Positions 18,191-32,133 are shown, numbered from the stretch's first letter. The stretch: 64,000 bases of DNA from Roseovarius sp. (GCF_030373445.1 NZ_JAUCYU010000009.1:1-64000); one strand, 5' to 3'. Notes: generated by a model not told the origin, from the letters alone. Translations and numbers: made by a program.

Positions 18191-18302
18191 CCCAGCCGAA
18201 TTTCGATGTTTACAGACAGGCATCGTGTCCTAACGCCCCCGGACGACGGCATCCCTATGCCGTCATTTTGCTGAACCGGGGCCAGAAATCGGAAGGGTGG
18301 AC

Positions 18303-18863
18303 GTGTCCGAACCAGCTTCGATCTCCTCCGGCATCGCCGAACGCTATGCCACCGCCATTTTCGAGATTTCGAAAGACGACAAGTCTCTGGCGAAACTTGA
18401 ATCCAACGTCACCGATCTTGCAGCCGCGCTGGACGACAGCGACGAGTTCGCCGAGCTGATCGCCAGCCCGGTCGTGCCCCGGTCGGAGCAGAAGGCGGCG
18501 GTCATGGCGATTGCCGACAAGATGGGCCTCGAGCCGGTGCTGAAGAACGGGCTGGGCCTGATGGCCGAGAAGCGCCGCCTCTTCGTGCTGCCGCAGCTGA
18601 TCGTGAAGCTGCGCGAGATGATCGCCGAGGACAAGGGCGAGGTGACCGCCGACGTGACCAGCGCCAAGGCGCTGACCAAGACCCAGTCGGAGAAACTTGC
18701 CAAGACGCTCAAGGCCACCGTGGGCAAAGACGTCAATATCAATGCGACCGTCGATGAAAGCCTCATCGGCGGTCTTATCGTCAAGGTGGGCTCGAAGATG
18801 ATCGATACCTCGATCCGCTCGCGCCTCAACTCCCTCCAGAACGCAATGAAAGAGGTCGGATAA
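18303..18863 (+). CDS. atpH: ATP synthase F1 subunit delta
   Basis: 'SGIAERYATAIFEISKD ... GLIVKVGSKMIDTSIRSRLNSLQNAMKEVG'; GTG start at 18297 or 18303. Confidence 0.95.
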   Translation: MSEPASISSGIAERYATAIFEISKDDKSLAKLESNVTDLAAALDDSDEFAELIASPVVPRSEQKAAVMAIADKMGLEPVLKNGLGLMAEKRRLFVLPQLIVKLREMIAEDKGEVTADVTSAKALTKTQSEKLAKTLKATVGKDVNINATVDESLIGGLIVKVGSKMIDTSIRSRLNSLQNAMKEVG

Positions 18864-20402
<1,539 letters not shown>

Positions 20403-20416
20403 GGGGGGACGAGGCA

Positions 20417-22739
<2,323 letters not shown>

Positions 22740-22792
22740 GCATCGCGCCGCGCCTTTCGAGGCGCGGCATCCTCTCCCAAAGGAGACAGTGA

Positions 22793-23236
22793 ATGGCTGA
22801 CACAGTCCAATTCGATCTGGTAAGCCCCGAGCGGCTTCTGGCTTCTGTCGAGGCCAGGGAAGTGCAGATTCCGGGTGCCGAGGGCGACATGACCGCGCTG
22901 CCCGATCACGCGCCGCTGATCACGACGCTGCGCCCCGGTGTCGTCACCGTGACGGGGGCCGAGGGCACGCAATCCTACGTGGTGACGGGCGGCTTCGCCG
23001 AGATCAACCCGGAAAGCATCTCGGTTCTGGCCGAGCGCGCCATCCCGCGCGAGGAGGTCACGCAGGAGCATTTCGACGAGATGATCCGCGAGGCCAACAG
23101 CCGGCTGGAAAAGGCGCAGGACGCCTACAAGAACGAGCCCGGCCCGGTCGACGAGGCCGCCAAGCTGCTGGCCGACATGGTGGCGATGGGCGACGAGATC
23201 GGCCTTGCGACCACCTCGCGCGCGGCGGCGCCGTAA
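22793..23236 (+). CDS. atpC: ATP synthase F1 subunit epsilon
   Basis: '[51 protein letters not shown]'. Confidence 0.97.
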   Translation: MADTVQFDLVSPERLLASVEAREVQIPGAEGDMTALPDHAPLITTLRPGVVTVTGAEGTQSYVVTGGFAEINPESISVLAERAIPREEVTQEHFDEMIREANSRLEKAQDAYKNEPGPVDEAAKLLADMVAMGDEIGLATTSRAAAP

Positions 23237-23267
23237 CGGACCGCACCGACCGCGTTGCAGTGACAGG

Positions 23268-23294
23268 AAAGGCCCCGGGTTGCGGGGCCTTTTG
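23268..23294 (+). terminator. Rho-independent terminator of the atp operon
   Basis: AAAGGCCCCGGGTTGCGGGGCCTTTT. Confidence 0.85.
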
Positions 23295-23396
23295 CTTTTG
23301 GGGCGGGCTGTTCCGTGGGGGCGGGGCGGCGGTTGTTGACAGGTCGCCAGCCGCCTGAAAGCGTGTCTCCCCGTGGAAATCGAGGCGTGCGACCTG

Positions 23397-23747
23397 ATGT
23401 ACCAAGTGCTTTTCGAGGGTGAGGTTATCGGACATTCCCGGCTGGAAGGGGGTGATGCGCCCATGGGTGCGGCGTTCGGCACGTTTATTCCCGCCAGCCC
23501 GTTCGCGGCGTTCAGAAGAACGGCGACGCCTGAGAAGGACAGCGATCCGGGGACAGTTCGTTGGCTGGGACTATCGATATCGACTGCCGATGGGCAGCCT
23601 GTTGAATGCCATGGTGGTGTCGTTCTGTTCGAATACGACCTGGGGGATGAGATCGAATATGAGGTCGATGCGATCGGGATAGACGCGGCCGAGTACGAAA
23701 GGCTTTTTCCGGATCACGTGCGAGATTACAAGAACCAGTTCCGGTAG
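23397..23747 (+). CDS. Hypothetical protein
   Basis: ORF 23373..23747 in the gap between the atp terminator and the H-lectin gene; acidic protein, no family recognised. Confidence 0.55.
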   Translation: MYQVLFEGEVIGHSRLEGGDAPMGAAFGTFIPASPFAAFRRTATPEKDSDPGTVRWLGLSISTADGQPVECHGGVVLFEYDLGDEIEYEVDAIGIDAAEYERLFPDHVRDYKNQFR

Positions 23748-23879
23748 TCCTGGTACGGCGCATTTTTCCAAAACGCCCGCCTGATCAGTTGCTTGGACGG
23801 GATTTTCCTTTTTTGTTGCGCATTTCGGTCCAAATACGCCTATAAGACCGCTTCATCGAAGGACAGAAGACCAAGACCA

Positions 23880-24230
23880 ATGAAAGAACTCTCGGGACAC
23901 ACCATCGGGATCGACCAGGGCGACGACGTGATGTTCTCGGATTTCGAGGACGACGGCGAGATGTGGACGGGATCGGGCCCGCGCGAGCGCCGCAAGGCGG
24001 TGCAGTTCAGCCGGCGGTTCCAGGCCCCGCCGACGGTGTTCGCAAGCCTGTCGATGTGGGATATGGACAGTGCGGCCAACGTGCGCGCCGATATCAGCAC
24101 CGACAACGTCACGCCCGAGGGGTTCGAGCTTGTCTTCCGGACATGGGGCGACACGCGCGTCGCCCGCGCCCGGATGCGCTGGATGGCGATCGGGGCGCTC
24201 CGGTCGGAGGATGACTGGGACCTCTACTGA
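23880..24230 (+). CDS. H-type lectin domain protein
   Basis: 'AVQFSRRFQAPPTVFASLSMWDMDSAANVRADISTDNVTPEGFELVFRTWGDTRVARARMRWMAIG' resembles the H_lectin fold. Confidence 0.8.
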   Translation: MKELSGHTIGIDQGDDVMFSDFEDDGEMWTGSGPRERRKAVQFSRRFQAPPTVFASLSMWDMDSAANVRADISTDNVTPEGFELVFRTWGDTRVARARMRWMAIGALRSEDDWDLY

Positions 24231-24236
24231 GGCCGG

Positions 24237-25253
24237 TCAGTTGCCGAACTGGCCCTCGTAGATCGGTTCCAGCGTCGGGATCTCGAAAAGCGACGACACG
24301 CTGGTGCCGTTCCAGATGTTCAGGATCGCCTGTGCGAAAACCGGCGCGGTGGGCAGGATGCGGATGTTCGGCGTGTTCTTCACCGGGTCGGGCGCCGCGA
24401 TCGTGTCGGTGATGACCATCGACTTGAGCTTGGAATTGGTGATCCGCTCGACCGCCGGGCCCGAGAGCACGCCGTGAGTGACATACGCGTGCACCTCGCG
24501 CGCGCCGTTCTCGAGCAGGATCTCGGCCGCCTTGCACATGGTGCCGGCGGTGTCGCACATGTCGTCGACGATGATGCAGATCTTGTCGGTCACCTCGCCG
24601 ATCACCGTCATTTCCGAGACCTCGCCCGCCTTCTCGCGCCGCTTGTCGACGATCGAGAGCGGTGCGGTGATGCGCTTGGCAAGCTCCCGCGCGCGGGCCA
24701 CGCCGCCCACGTCGGGAGAGACGATCATGACGTCGTCGAGATGGCCCTTGAACTGGGTCTGGATATCCAGCGCGAAGACCGGCGAGGCATAGAGGTTGTC
24801 GACGGGGATGTCGAAGAAGCCCTGGATCTGGGCGGCGTGCAGGTCCATGGTCAGGACCCGCTCGATGCCGGATTCGACGATCATGTTGGCGACGAGCTTT
24901 GCGGAAATGGGCGTGCGGGCCTTTGTGCGCCTGTCCTGCCTTGCGTAACCGAAATAGGGGATCACGGCGGTGATGCGCTTGGCCGAGGAGCGGCGCAGCG
25001 CGTCGGCCATGATCAGCAGTTCCATCAGGTTGTCGTTGGCCGGGTTCGAGGTGGACTGGATGATGAACATGTCCTCGCCGCGGACATTCTCGAACACCTC
25101 GACGAAGACCTCCTGGTCGTTGAACCGTTCGACGCGGGCATCGACCAGCCCGATCCGGGTGCCGCGGTGCATCGACATGCGGCGGGTGATGGCGTTGGCA
25201 AGCGGCAGGTTCGCATTGCCGGAAATAAGCTTCGGCTCGGACGAGATCGACAT
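24237..25253 (-). CDS. prs: Ribose-phosphate pyrophosphokinase
   Basis: '[25 protein letters not shown]', '[17 protein letters not shown]', '[17 protein letters not shown]'; start ATG 25253. Confidence 0.98.
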   Translation of the reverse strand: MSISSEPKLISGNANLPLANAITRRMSMHRGTRIGLVDARVERFNDQEVFVEVFENVRGEDMFIIQSTSNPANDNLMELLIMADALRRSSAKRITAVIPYFGYARQDRRTKARTPISAKLVANMIVESGIERVLTMDLHAAQIQGFFDIPVDNLYASPVFALDIQTQFKGHLDDVMIVSPDVGGVARARELAKRITAPLSIVDKRREKAGEVSEMTVIGEVTDKICIIVDDMCDTAGTMCKAAEILLENGAREVHAYVTHGVLSGPAVERITNSKLKSMVITDTIAAPDPVKNTPNIRILPTAPVFAQAILNIWNGTSVSSLFEIPTLEPIYEGQFGN

Positions 25254-25358
25254 TGGCAGGGGTCCCCGGGTGGCCTTCGATGACAGAATCGTGACGTTGA
25301 CACCGCTTAGCACGCGCGTCACGTATGGCAAAGGATGCGGGACCGGAGGAGAGACGAA

Positions 25359-25958
25359 ATGGCCCATATCGATTATTATTTTTCCGCGCTGTCGCCCTTC
25401 TCCTACCTCGCCGGCACGCGGCTGGAGGAAATGGCCGGGCGGCACGGGGCGACGATCACCTACAAGCCGCTCGACATCATGGCGCTTTTCCCGCGCACCG
25501 GTGGCCTGCCGCCGGGGGAGCGCCACCCGGTCCGCAACGCCTATCGCGCGCAGGACCTGCCGCGGCAGGCGAAGAAGGCGGGGATGAAGCTGAACCTGAA
25601 GCCTGCGCATTTCCCGACCAACGCCGCGCCCTCCTCCTATGCCGTGATCGCGGCGCAGAACGCGGGCGGCGGGCATATGGGGGCGCTGGTGCACGGCATC
25701 CTGCGGGCCGTCTGGGCCGAGGACCGCGACATCGCGCAGGAGGACGTGATCCGGAGCTGCCTCGAATGGGCGGAGTTCGACCCCGCGCTGGCCGATAGCG
25801 GGCTGCTGAGCGGGGCCGAGACCTATGCCGCCAACCTCGAGGAGGCGGTGGCGGCGGGCGTCTTCGGCTCGCCCTTCTACATCACCGATGACGGGGAGAA
25901 GTTCTGGGGCCAGGACCGGCTGGACGATCTCGACATGCACCTCTCGGGCACGCTCTGA
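25359..25958 (+). CDS. 2-hydroxychromene-2-carboxylate isomerase family (DsbA-like)
   Basis: '[26 protein letters not shown]'; '[29 protein letters not shown]'. Confidence 0.9.
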   Translation: MAHIDYYFSALSPFSYLAGTRLEEMAGRHGATITYKPLDIMALFPRTGGLPPGERHPVRNAYRAQDLPRQAKKAGMKLNLKPAHFPTNAAPSSYAVIAAQNAGGGHMGALVHGILRAVWAEDRDIAQEDVIRSCLEWAEFDPALADSGLLSGAETYAANLEEAVAAGVFGSPFYITDDGEKFWGQDRLDDLDMHLSGTL

Positions 25959-25985
25959 ACGGCAGCCGGGGGGGGGGCGTCCCGG

Positions 25986-26008
25986 CTTCTTCTTGGTAAA
26001 AATACTCA
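25986..26008 (-). repeat. Dispersed intergenic motif copy 2 (TGAGTATTTTTACCAAGAAGAAG)
   Basis: Identical over 23 nt to copy 3. Confidence 0.9.
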
Positions 26009-26045
26009 CATTCCGACGCCGCCACGCGCGCGGCGCCGGAGGGGA

Positions 26046-27092
26046 TTATCCCTTCGCCACCTCGACAAACCGGTCGATCTCTTCTTCCGTGATCGACCAG
26101 TCGCAGACCAGCCGGGCCAGCAGCGGTTCGTCGGCGTCGCCCTCTTCGAGCGGGCCGTCGTAGAGGCCGTAGACCGCGCCTTCCGCGTGCAGGCGTTGGT
26201 GGGTGGCGCGGGGCAGGCGGGCGAAGATCATGTTGGCCTGCGGTTCCACGTCGAAGCTGACGCCGGGTACGGATTTCAGCCCCTCGGCCAGCCGGGCCGC
26301 GCGGGCGTTGGCCGTTTTCGCCGAGCGGCGCCAGAGGTCATCGGTCAGGTAGGCCAGCATCTGGGCCGAGAGGTAGCGGTGCTTGGAGAAGAGATGCGCG
26401 GCGCGCTTGCGGCGCAGCTCGAACTCCCAGGCCTTGTCTGGGTCGAAGAAGACCACCGCCTCTACGCCCAAGCAGCCGTTCTTGGAACCGCCGAGGCTGA
26501 ACGCGTCGATGCCGGCCTCGTGGGTCATCTGGGCCGGCGTGCAGCCGAGCGCCTCGAGCGCGTTGGCGAAGCGGGCGCCGTCCATGTAGACGGGCAGGAC
26601 ATGGGCATGGGCCACCTCGGTCAGGGCGGCCAGCTCCTCGAGGGTGTAGACGCGGCCCTTCTCGGTGACCTGCGTGAGCGCCACGGGCCCGCGTTGCGAG
26701 ACGTGCACGTCGCCGGCGGGCCAGTTCTCGATGGCGGCATCGAGCGCCTCGGGGGTCATCTTGTCGCCTTCGCCCGCCAGCGTCAGCTTGGCGCCGCCGG
26801 TGTAGAATTCGGGCGCGTGGCATTCATCGCGGTGGATATGGGCGAGCGGGGTGCAGAAGATGGTCTGCCACGGCTGGGCCAGGGTGGCCAGCGCCAGCGC
26901 GTTGGCGGCGGTGCCGGTGGCGACGAGGAAGACCTCGGCCTCGGGCGCCTCGAACAGCTCGCGGATGCGGTCGCGGACGGCATCCATCAGCCCGTCGGCG
27001 CCGTAGGAGGGGGCAAAGCCCTGGTTCGCGGCGGTGATGGCGGCCAGCACTTCGGGGTGTGCGGGGCCGCAATTGTCGGAGGCGAAATTCAT
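26046..27092 (-). CDS. Low-specificity L-threonine aldolase / beta-eliminating lyase
   Basis: 'MNFASDNCGPAHPEVLAAI', 'YMDGARFANALEALG', 'FSLGGSKNGCLGVEAVVFF'. Confidence 0.92.
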   Translation of the reverse strand: MNFASDNCGPAHPEVLAAITAANQGFAPSYGADGLMDAVRDRIRELFEAPEAEVFLVATGTAANALALATLAQPWQTIFCTPLAHIHRDECHAPEFYTGGAKLTLAGEGDKMTPEALDAAIENWPAGDVHVSQRGPVALTQVTEKGRVYTLEELAALTEVAHAHVLPVYMDGARFANALEALGCTPAQMTHEAGIDAFSLGGSKNGCLGVEAVVFFDPDKAWEFELRRKRAAHLFSKHRYLSAQMLAYLTDDLWRRSAKTANARAARLAEGLKSVPGVSFDVEPQANMIFARLPRATHQRLHAEGAVYGLYDGPLEEGDADEPLLARLVCDWSITEEEIDRFVEVAKG

Positions 27093-27565
27093 GCGCCAGG
27101 CTCCTCGATCAGGTGGTCTTCCCAGTCGTCCTCGTCGACCTCGAATTCGGGCACGGTGCCGTTCAGCACCGAGACGCCCGCGTCGTGCACCGTGTCGGGC
27201 GTGCCCGAGATCAGCGGGTGCCAGTCATAGAGCGGTTTGCCCAGATGCAGAAGCTTGTAGGCACAGGTTTCCGGCATCCAGTAGAGGTTGCGGTCGAGGT
27301 TCTTCGGGCTCAGGGTGATGCATTCCGGCACGAACTGGTGGCGGATGTCGTATTGCGCGCAGCGGCAGGTCGTATCGTCGAACAGGCGGCAGGCGACGCG
27401 GGTGAGGGCGACTTCGCCGGTGTCCTCGTCTTCCAGCTTGTTGAGGCAGCACTTGCCACAGCCGTCGCAAAGCGCCTCCCATTCCGCGCGGGTCATGCGG
27501 TTGAGCGGCGTCGTCTCCCAAAAGCGCGGGCGCAGGCCGGTCCGGTCGATGGGGTCGTCGGTCAT
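27089..27565 (-). CDS. YcgN/UPF0260-family cysteine cluster protein
   Basis: 'WEALCDGCGKCCLNKLEDEDTGEVALTRVACRLFDDTTCRCAQY'. Confidence 0.92.
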   Translation of the reverse strand: MTDDPIDRTGLRPRFWETTPLNRMTRAEWEALCDGCGKCCLNKLEDEDTGEVALTRVACRLFDDTTCRCAQYDIRHQFVPECITLSPKNLDRNLYWMPETCAYKLLHLGKPLYDWHPLISGTPDTVHDAGVSVLNGTVPEFEVDEDDWEDHLIEEPGA

Positions 27566-28500
27566 AGCGTGTCGAGGATGGCCCGGGCGCGGGTGCAGTC
27601 GTTTTCCATCTGGGCGATGAAGGCCTCGAGGCTGTCGAAGGTTTCTTCCGGCCTGAGGTACTCGACCAGCGCGACGGAGAGGTCGGCGGAGTAGAGGTCG
27701 CCCGAGAAGTCGAAGATGAAGGTTTCGAGGTTGGGCACCTCGCCATTGAACATCGGTCGCAGGCCGAGCGAGGCAGCGCCCCGGTAGTGGCCCTTGTGCG
27801 GGCCGTCGAGTACGTCGGCCAGCACGGCGTAGACGCCGAACTTGGGCGGGTGGAGGCCTTCGATCGACATGTTGGCGGTGGGGTAGCCAAGGTCGCGGCC
27901 GCGTTGCTCGCCGCCGATCACCGGCCCGTCGATGCGGTGCCAGTGGCCCAGCATCCGCGCGGCATCGCGCGGGCGGCCATCGGTCAGGGCATTGCGGATG
28001 GCTGTGGAGGAGACCTCGCCGTTGTCGCCCTCCAGCAGCTCGGCGATGGTGACGCCGAAGCCCATCTCCTTGCCAAAAGCCACGAGGTCGGCGGCGTCGC
28101 CCGCGCGGCCCTTGCCGAAGCAGAAATCGGCGCCCACCACCACGTGGGACAGGCCCAGCCCGTCGCGGATCACCTTCTCGGCGAATTCGCGGGGGGCAAG
28201 GCCGGCGAGGGCGGCGTTGAAGTTCAGCTCGTAGAGCCGTTCGACGCCCAGCTTTTCCAGCCGGTGGGCGCGTGCCTCGGGGTTCATCAGGCGGAAGGGC
28301 GGGGCATCGGGCGCGAAATACTGGCGCGGGTGCGGCTCGAACGTCAGCACGCCCAGCGGCGCGCCGAGCCGGTCGCCGGCGGCGCGGGCCTGCTCGATCA
28401 CCGACTGGTGGCCGATATGGACACCGTCGAAATTGCCGATGGCGACGGAAGCGCCACGGTCGGCCGGGTCGAGGTAGGTGAAGTCGCGGATGATGCGCAT
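27562..28500 (-). CDS. ribF: Bifunctional riboflavin kinase/FAD synthetase
   Basis: 'ASVAIGNFDGVHIGHQSVI', 'GYPTANM', 'HKGHYRGAASLGLRPMFNG'; start ATG 28500. Confidence 0.96.
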   Translation of the reverse strand: MRIIRDFTYLDPADRGASVAIGNFDGVHIGHQSVIEQARAAGDRLGAPLGVLTFEPHPRQYFAPDAPPFRLMNPEARAHRLEKLGVERLYELNFNAALAGLAPREFAEKVIRDGLGLSHVVVGADFCFGKGRAGDAADLVAFGKEMGFGVTIAELLEGDNGEVSSTAIRNALTDGRPRDAARMLGHWHRIDGPVIGGEQRGRDLGYPTANMSIEGLHPPKFGVYAVLADVLDGPHKGHYRGAASLGLRPMFNGEVPNLETFIFDFSGDLYSADLSVALVEYLRPEETFDSLEAFIAQMENDCTRARAILDTL

Positions 28501-28595
28501 GGCGTTTGCGTAGCCCCATGCGGGCGCGGGTGCAAGACGCGATCCGGGGCGGTTGGCGCTTGCCTCGGCGTCGGGGCGCTGCCAATCTGCCGGGC

Positions 28596-29477
28596 ATGGA
28601 CAGTGACATGACATTTCGCCGCGCCACGACGATCGACGAGCTTGACGCGATCACCGGGTTTTCGACCGAAGCCGGCGAACGCATCGGCCTGGCCTATCGC
28701 CCCGATCCAGGCGACATCTTCATCTCGCCCTATGCCAAGTGCGGCACGACATGGATGCAGCAGATCGTGCACGGCCTGCGCTCGGGCGGGTCGATGGCGT
28801 TCGACGAGATCACGGAAGTTGTGCCGTGGCTGGAACTGGCGCATGACATGGGCGTCGACGTGAACGCCCCGCAGGTGGCCGCGCCGCGGGCGTTCAAGAG
28901 CCACCTGACATGGGAGGAGATCCCTAAGGGCGGGCGGTACATCGTGGTCTTCCGCGACCCGGTGGATGCGATGATCTCGCTCTACCGGTTCTTCGAGGGC
29001 TGGTGGTTCGAGACGGGCTCCATCAGCGTGGACGACTTCGCCGCGTATTACCTGCGGCGCGGGGAGGATTACTGGGCGCACGCGTCTTCGTGGTGGCGGC
29101 AGCGGGGGCGCGAGGACGTGCTGCTGGTGACGTTCGAGGAGATGAAGCGCAACCTGCCCGGCGTGGTGGGCCAAGTGGCGGATTTCATGGGCGGCTATGA
29201 TGCCGCGAGGCGGGCAATCGCAACCGAACAGGCCGGGTTCGCCTTCATGAAGCGGCACGTGGGCCAGTTCGACGACCACCTCGTGCGACAGGCGCGGGAT
29301 GCGGCCTGTGGGCTGCCGCCGGGCGGGGCCGCGACCAAGGTCGCCTCGGGAAAGAGCGGGGCGCAAATCTCGGACGATATCCGCCGCCGGTTCGACGACC
29401 GGTGGCAGGAGGGGATGGCGCAGGAATTCGGCCTGCCCGGCTACAGCGCCCTCGACCAGGCGCTGCAGGGGCGTTGA
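28596..29477 (+). CDS. Sulfotransferase domain protein
   Basis: PAPS-binding-like 'YAKCGTTWMQQIVHGLRSGG' and 'GGRYIVVFRDPVDAMISLYRFF'. Confidence 0.9.
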   Translation: MDSDMTFRRATTIDELDAITGFSTEAGERIGLAYRPDPGDIFISPYAKCGTTWMQQIVHGLRSGGSMAFDEITEVVPWLELAHDMGVDVNAPQVAAPRAFKSHLTWEEIPKGGRYIVVFRDPVDAMISLYRFFEGWWFETGSISVDDFAAYYLRRGEDYWAHASSWWRQRGREDVLLVTFEEMKRNLPGVVGQVADFMGGYDAARRAIATEQAGFAFMKRHVGQFDDHLVRQARDAACGLPPGGAATKVASGKSGAQISDDIRRRFDDRWQEGMAQEFGLPGYSALDQALQGR

Positions 29478-29483
29478 GCCGCG

Positions 29484-29666
29484 TCAGCCCTGGTTGGGCC
29501 CGCGCAACTCGCTGATGGCGAGGCGGATGCGCTTCCAGTCTTCCGCCTCGTCCGTCTTGCCGGCCTCTTCGCAGTCGCGCATGCGCTGCGCCGCTTCGGC
29601 CAGCGCCTTGTTGCCGCGCGCGCTGAACAGGGCGCGGGCGTATTCTGTCGTCTGAATGGCGTCCAT
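29484..29666 (-). CDS. Small hypothetical protein
   Basis: 60-aa ORF MDAIQTTEYARALFSARGNKALAEAAQRMRDCEEAGKTDEAEDWKRIRLAISELRGPNQG. Confidence 0.65.
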   Translation of the reverse strand: MDAIQTTEYARALFSARGNKALAEAAQRMRDCEEAGKTDEAEDWKRIRLAISELRGPNQG

Positions 29667-29763
29667 TGGGATGTCCTCCATCAGTTTGGGACACCACCAT
29701 AGCATGTATGGTGCGTGTCAGGCAAAGCTGATGGGGGCATGGCCCGATTTCAAGGGGCCGATA

Positions 29764-30207
29764 TCAGTCGAACTTGCCCGAAGGCGCAAGCACGGTGGCC
29801 TCGCCGATCAGCACCTTCTTGCCATTGACCATGCAGCGGCAATCGAGCTGGACGCGGCGCTTGGCGTGGTCGATGCCGATCACCTCGACCTCGGCATGGA
29901 CCATGTCGCCGGGGCGGACGGGCCCGAGGAACTTGAGCGTCTGGCCCATGTAGACGGTGCCATGGCCCGGAAGCTGTTCGCCGATCACGGCCGAGATCAA
30001 CCCGGCCGTCAGCATGCCATGGGCGATGCGGCCTTCGAAGATGGTATCCTGGGCGTATTCGTCGTCGAGATGCACCGGGTTCCGGTCGGTCGAGACCTGC
30101 GCGAACATCTCGATATCCTCGTCGGTGACGACCTTCCGCAGGTGGCGGGTCATACCCATCTCGATTTCCTCGATGGTAATGGTTCCGCGCGGCATGTTGT
30201 CCAACAT
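29764..30207 (-). CDS. MaoC-family (R)-specific enoyl-CoA hydratase-like protein
   Basis: 'DIEMFAQVSTDRNPVHLDDEYAQDTIFEGRIAHGMLTAGLISAVIGEQLPG' hot-dog hydratase motif. Confidence 0.92.
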   Translation of the reverse strand: MLDNMPRGTITIEEIEMGMTRHLRKVVTDEDIEMFAQVSTDRNPVHLDDEYAQDTIFEGRIAHGMLTAGLISAVIGEQLPGHGTVYMGQTLKFLGPVRPGDMVHAEVEVIGIDHAKRRVQLDCRCMVNGKKVLIGEATVLAPSGKFD

Positions 30208-30308
30208 TCGACCCTCCGAGGTCTGCGAGTGCGTAACTTTCGGACCGATTCACGCCCGATCTGGCAACTTAATTACTTCGCGGGTGCAGAAAATCAAGGG
30301 GTAATTTG

Positions 30309-31181
30309 TCAGCGCAGCCGCCCGATGGTGTAGGTGGGCGACACTTTTTCCATGTCGAGATAGGTCTTTAGCGCCTCCGGCTCGGGCTGGTGCGTTGTCT
30401 TGGTGGCCTCGGCTGCAAGACCGCCGGCGATGAACAGGCTGTCGAGATCCTCGCCCATGGCGCCGGCAATGTCGGTATGGGCGCCGTCGCCCACGGCGAG
30501 GATCTGGTCGTTCGAGAAGTCGCGGCCAAGTTCGGCCAGCCGGCGGTGGGCGAGGTCGTAGATCGGCGGATGGGGCTTGCCGAAATAGAGGCTTTCGCCG
30601 CCCATCTCGGTATAGAGCCGGGCCAGCGCGCCGGCGCACCATTCGCGGATATCGCCGCGGTCGACCACGATATCGGGGTTGGCGCAGAGCAGTTTCATGC
30701 CCTTCTGCTTGGCATAGAGGAAGTCGGCGCGCATCTCGTCGAGATCGGCGGATGGGTCAAACGGACCGCAGCAGACGATGCCCTCGGCCTCGGCCAAGGG
30801 CACGCTGGTCACGTCGACCGGGTCCTCTATGATCTTGAGCGGTTCGAAGAATTTCAGGTCGTGATCCTGGCCCACGAAATAGACCTTGCGGCCCACGGCG
30901 CCGCGGAACATGGCCATGCGCGCGCTGTCGCCGGAGGTGGCGATGGTGTCCCACGCATCCTCGGGGACGCCGAACTTGACCAGTTGCCGCTCGACCCCGC
31001 TGCGGGCGCGGGGGGCGTTGGTGACCAGCACCACCACGCCGCCGGCTTTCCGGTAATCCTGCATGGCCGCGACGGCCTCGGGGTAGGCGGTGACGCCGTT
31101 ATGCAGGCAGCCCCACAGGTCGACGAACATCGCCTTGTAACGGCCGGAAATCTCGGAAAGGGCGGTGATGATCTGGGTCAT
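30309..31181 (-). CDS. TIGR01459-type HAD-superfamily hydrolase
   Basis: 'MFVDLWGCLHNGVTAYPEAVAAM', 'LVTNAPRA', 'ILAVGDGAHTDIAGA'. Confidence 0.9.
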   Translation of the reverse strand: MTQIITALSEISGRYKAMFVDLWGCLHNGVTAYPEAVAAMQDYRKAGGVVVLVTNAPRARSGVERQLVKFGVPEDAWDTIATSGDSARMAMFRGAVGRKVYFVGQDHDLKFFEPLKIIEDPVDVTSVPLAEAEGIVCCGPFDPSADLDEMRADFLYAKQKGMKLLCANPDIVVDRGDIREWCAGALARLYTEMGGESLYFGKPHPPIYDLAHRRLAELGRDFSNDQILAVGDGAHTDIAGAMGEDLDSLFIAGGLAAEATKTTHQPEPEALKTYLDMEKVSPTYTIGRLR

Positions 31182-31309
31182 GGGGCCTCGGCGCCTTGGG
31201 TCGGGGGAACGGGGCCAGATATGGCAGGCGCGGCAAGGCTTGGCCAGTGCGAGTTTGCCCCGGCACCGGTTTGCCCGGCGGCCACGGGGGCGGCCGCCGG
31301 CAAGATGTC

Positions 31310-31549
31310 TCAGTGAACCGCGACGGGTTCCATGTCGTGCTGCTTGGCCAGCACGAAGGCCAGCGCCCGGTCGCGCACCAGCGCGAGGCGTTCGCCGTCG
31401 GCATTGTGCACGGCATAGAGCGTTTCCAGCCCCATGGCCTGTTGCTGCACGTCCGCGGGCAGGTCGTCGACCTTGACCGGGCGGACATAGACGATGGCCC
31501 GTTCCGCCTCGGCGGCGGCGCCGTTTTCGAAATCGTATCTGGTATCCAT
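31310..31549 (-). CDS. DUF1150-family protein
   Basis: 'AIVYVRPVKVDDLPADVQQQAMGLETLYAVHNADGERLALVRDRALAFVLAKQHDMEPVAVH'; immediately downstream of hsp20. Confidence 0.8.
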   Translation of the reverse strand: MDTRYDFENGAAAEAERAIVYVRPVKVDDLPADVQQQAMGLETLYAVHNADGERLALVRDRALAFVLAKQHDMEPVAVH

Positions 31550-31554
31550 ACCGC

Positions 31555-31968
31555 TTATCCCTTCTTGATGTTGATGGTCTGCACCACCGTTTCCGGCTGG
31601 GCGCGCTTCAGGTCGATGTGCAGCAGGCCGTTTTCCATCAGGGCCTCGCCCACCTCGACCCCGTCGGCCAGCACGAAAGAGCGCTGGAACTGACGCGCCG
31701 CGATGCCGCGATGCAGGAACACCCGGTGATCCGAGTCGTCCCGCTGACGCCCGCGGATGACCAGTTGCCGGTCTTCCACGGTGATCGAGAGGTCGCCCTC
31801 GCCAAAGCCCGCCACGGCGAGCGTGATGCGGTAGGAGGTGTCCGACGTCTGCTCGATGTTGAAGGGCGGATAGCCCTCGTTGCCCGACTTGGCGCTGCGT
31901 TCCAGCATGCGCTCAAGCTGCTCGAAGCCAAGCATATAGGGGTGCGACCCCAGGGATAGCTTTGTCAT
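31555..31968 (-). CDS. Hsp20-family small heat shock protein
   Basis: 'YPPFNIEQTSDTSYRITLAVAGFGEGDLSITVEDRQLVIRG' alpha-crystallin domain. Confidence 0.93.
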   Translation of the reverse strand: MTKLSLGSHPYMLGFEQLERMLERSAKSGNEGYPPFNIEQTSDTSYRITLAVAGFGEGDLSITVEDRQLVIRGRQRDDSDHRVFLHRGIAARQFQRSFVLADGVEVGEALMENGLLHIDLKRAQPETVVQTINIKKG

Positions 31969-32133
31969 CGGTGCGTCCTTTTCGATTAAGCGACCGTCCG
32001 TCTTCTGCCCGGGCCCCTTTTCGGCGACCCTGCCAATGAAATATGGTATCGGGGGCATTCGGGCGCAAGGGCTTTGCGAAATGCGCCATTGGCGGTATCT
32101 TGGGATGTCTGATCTTCAGGGGAATCGGCCCGG

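Noticed and set aside
24237-26009. 590-aa reading of prs with N-terminal extension
   Set aside because: True start at 25253 ([20 protein letters not shown]); extension is antisense to the isomerase gene.
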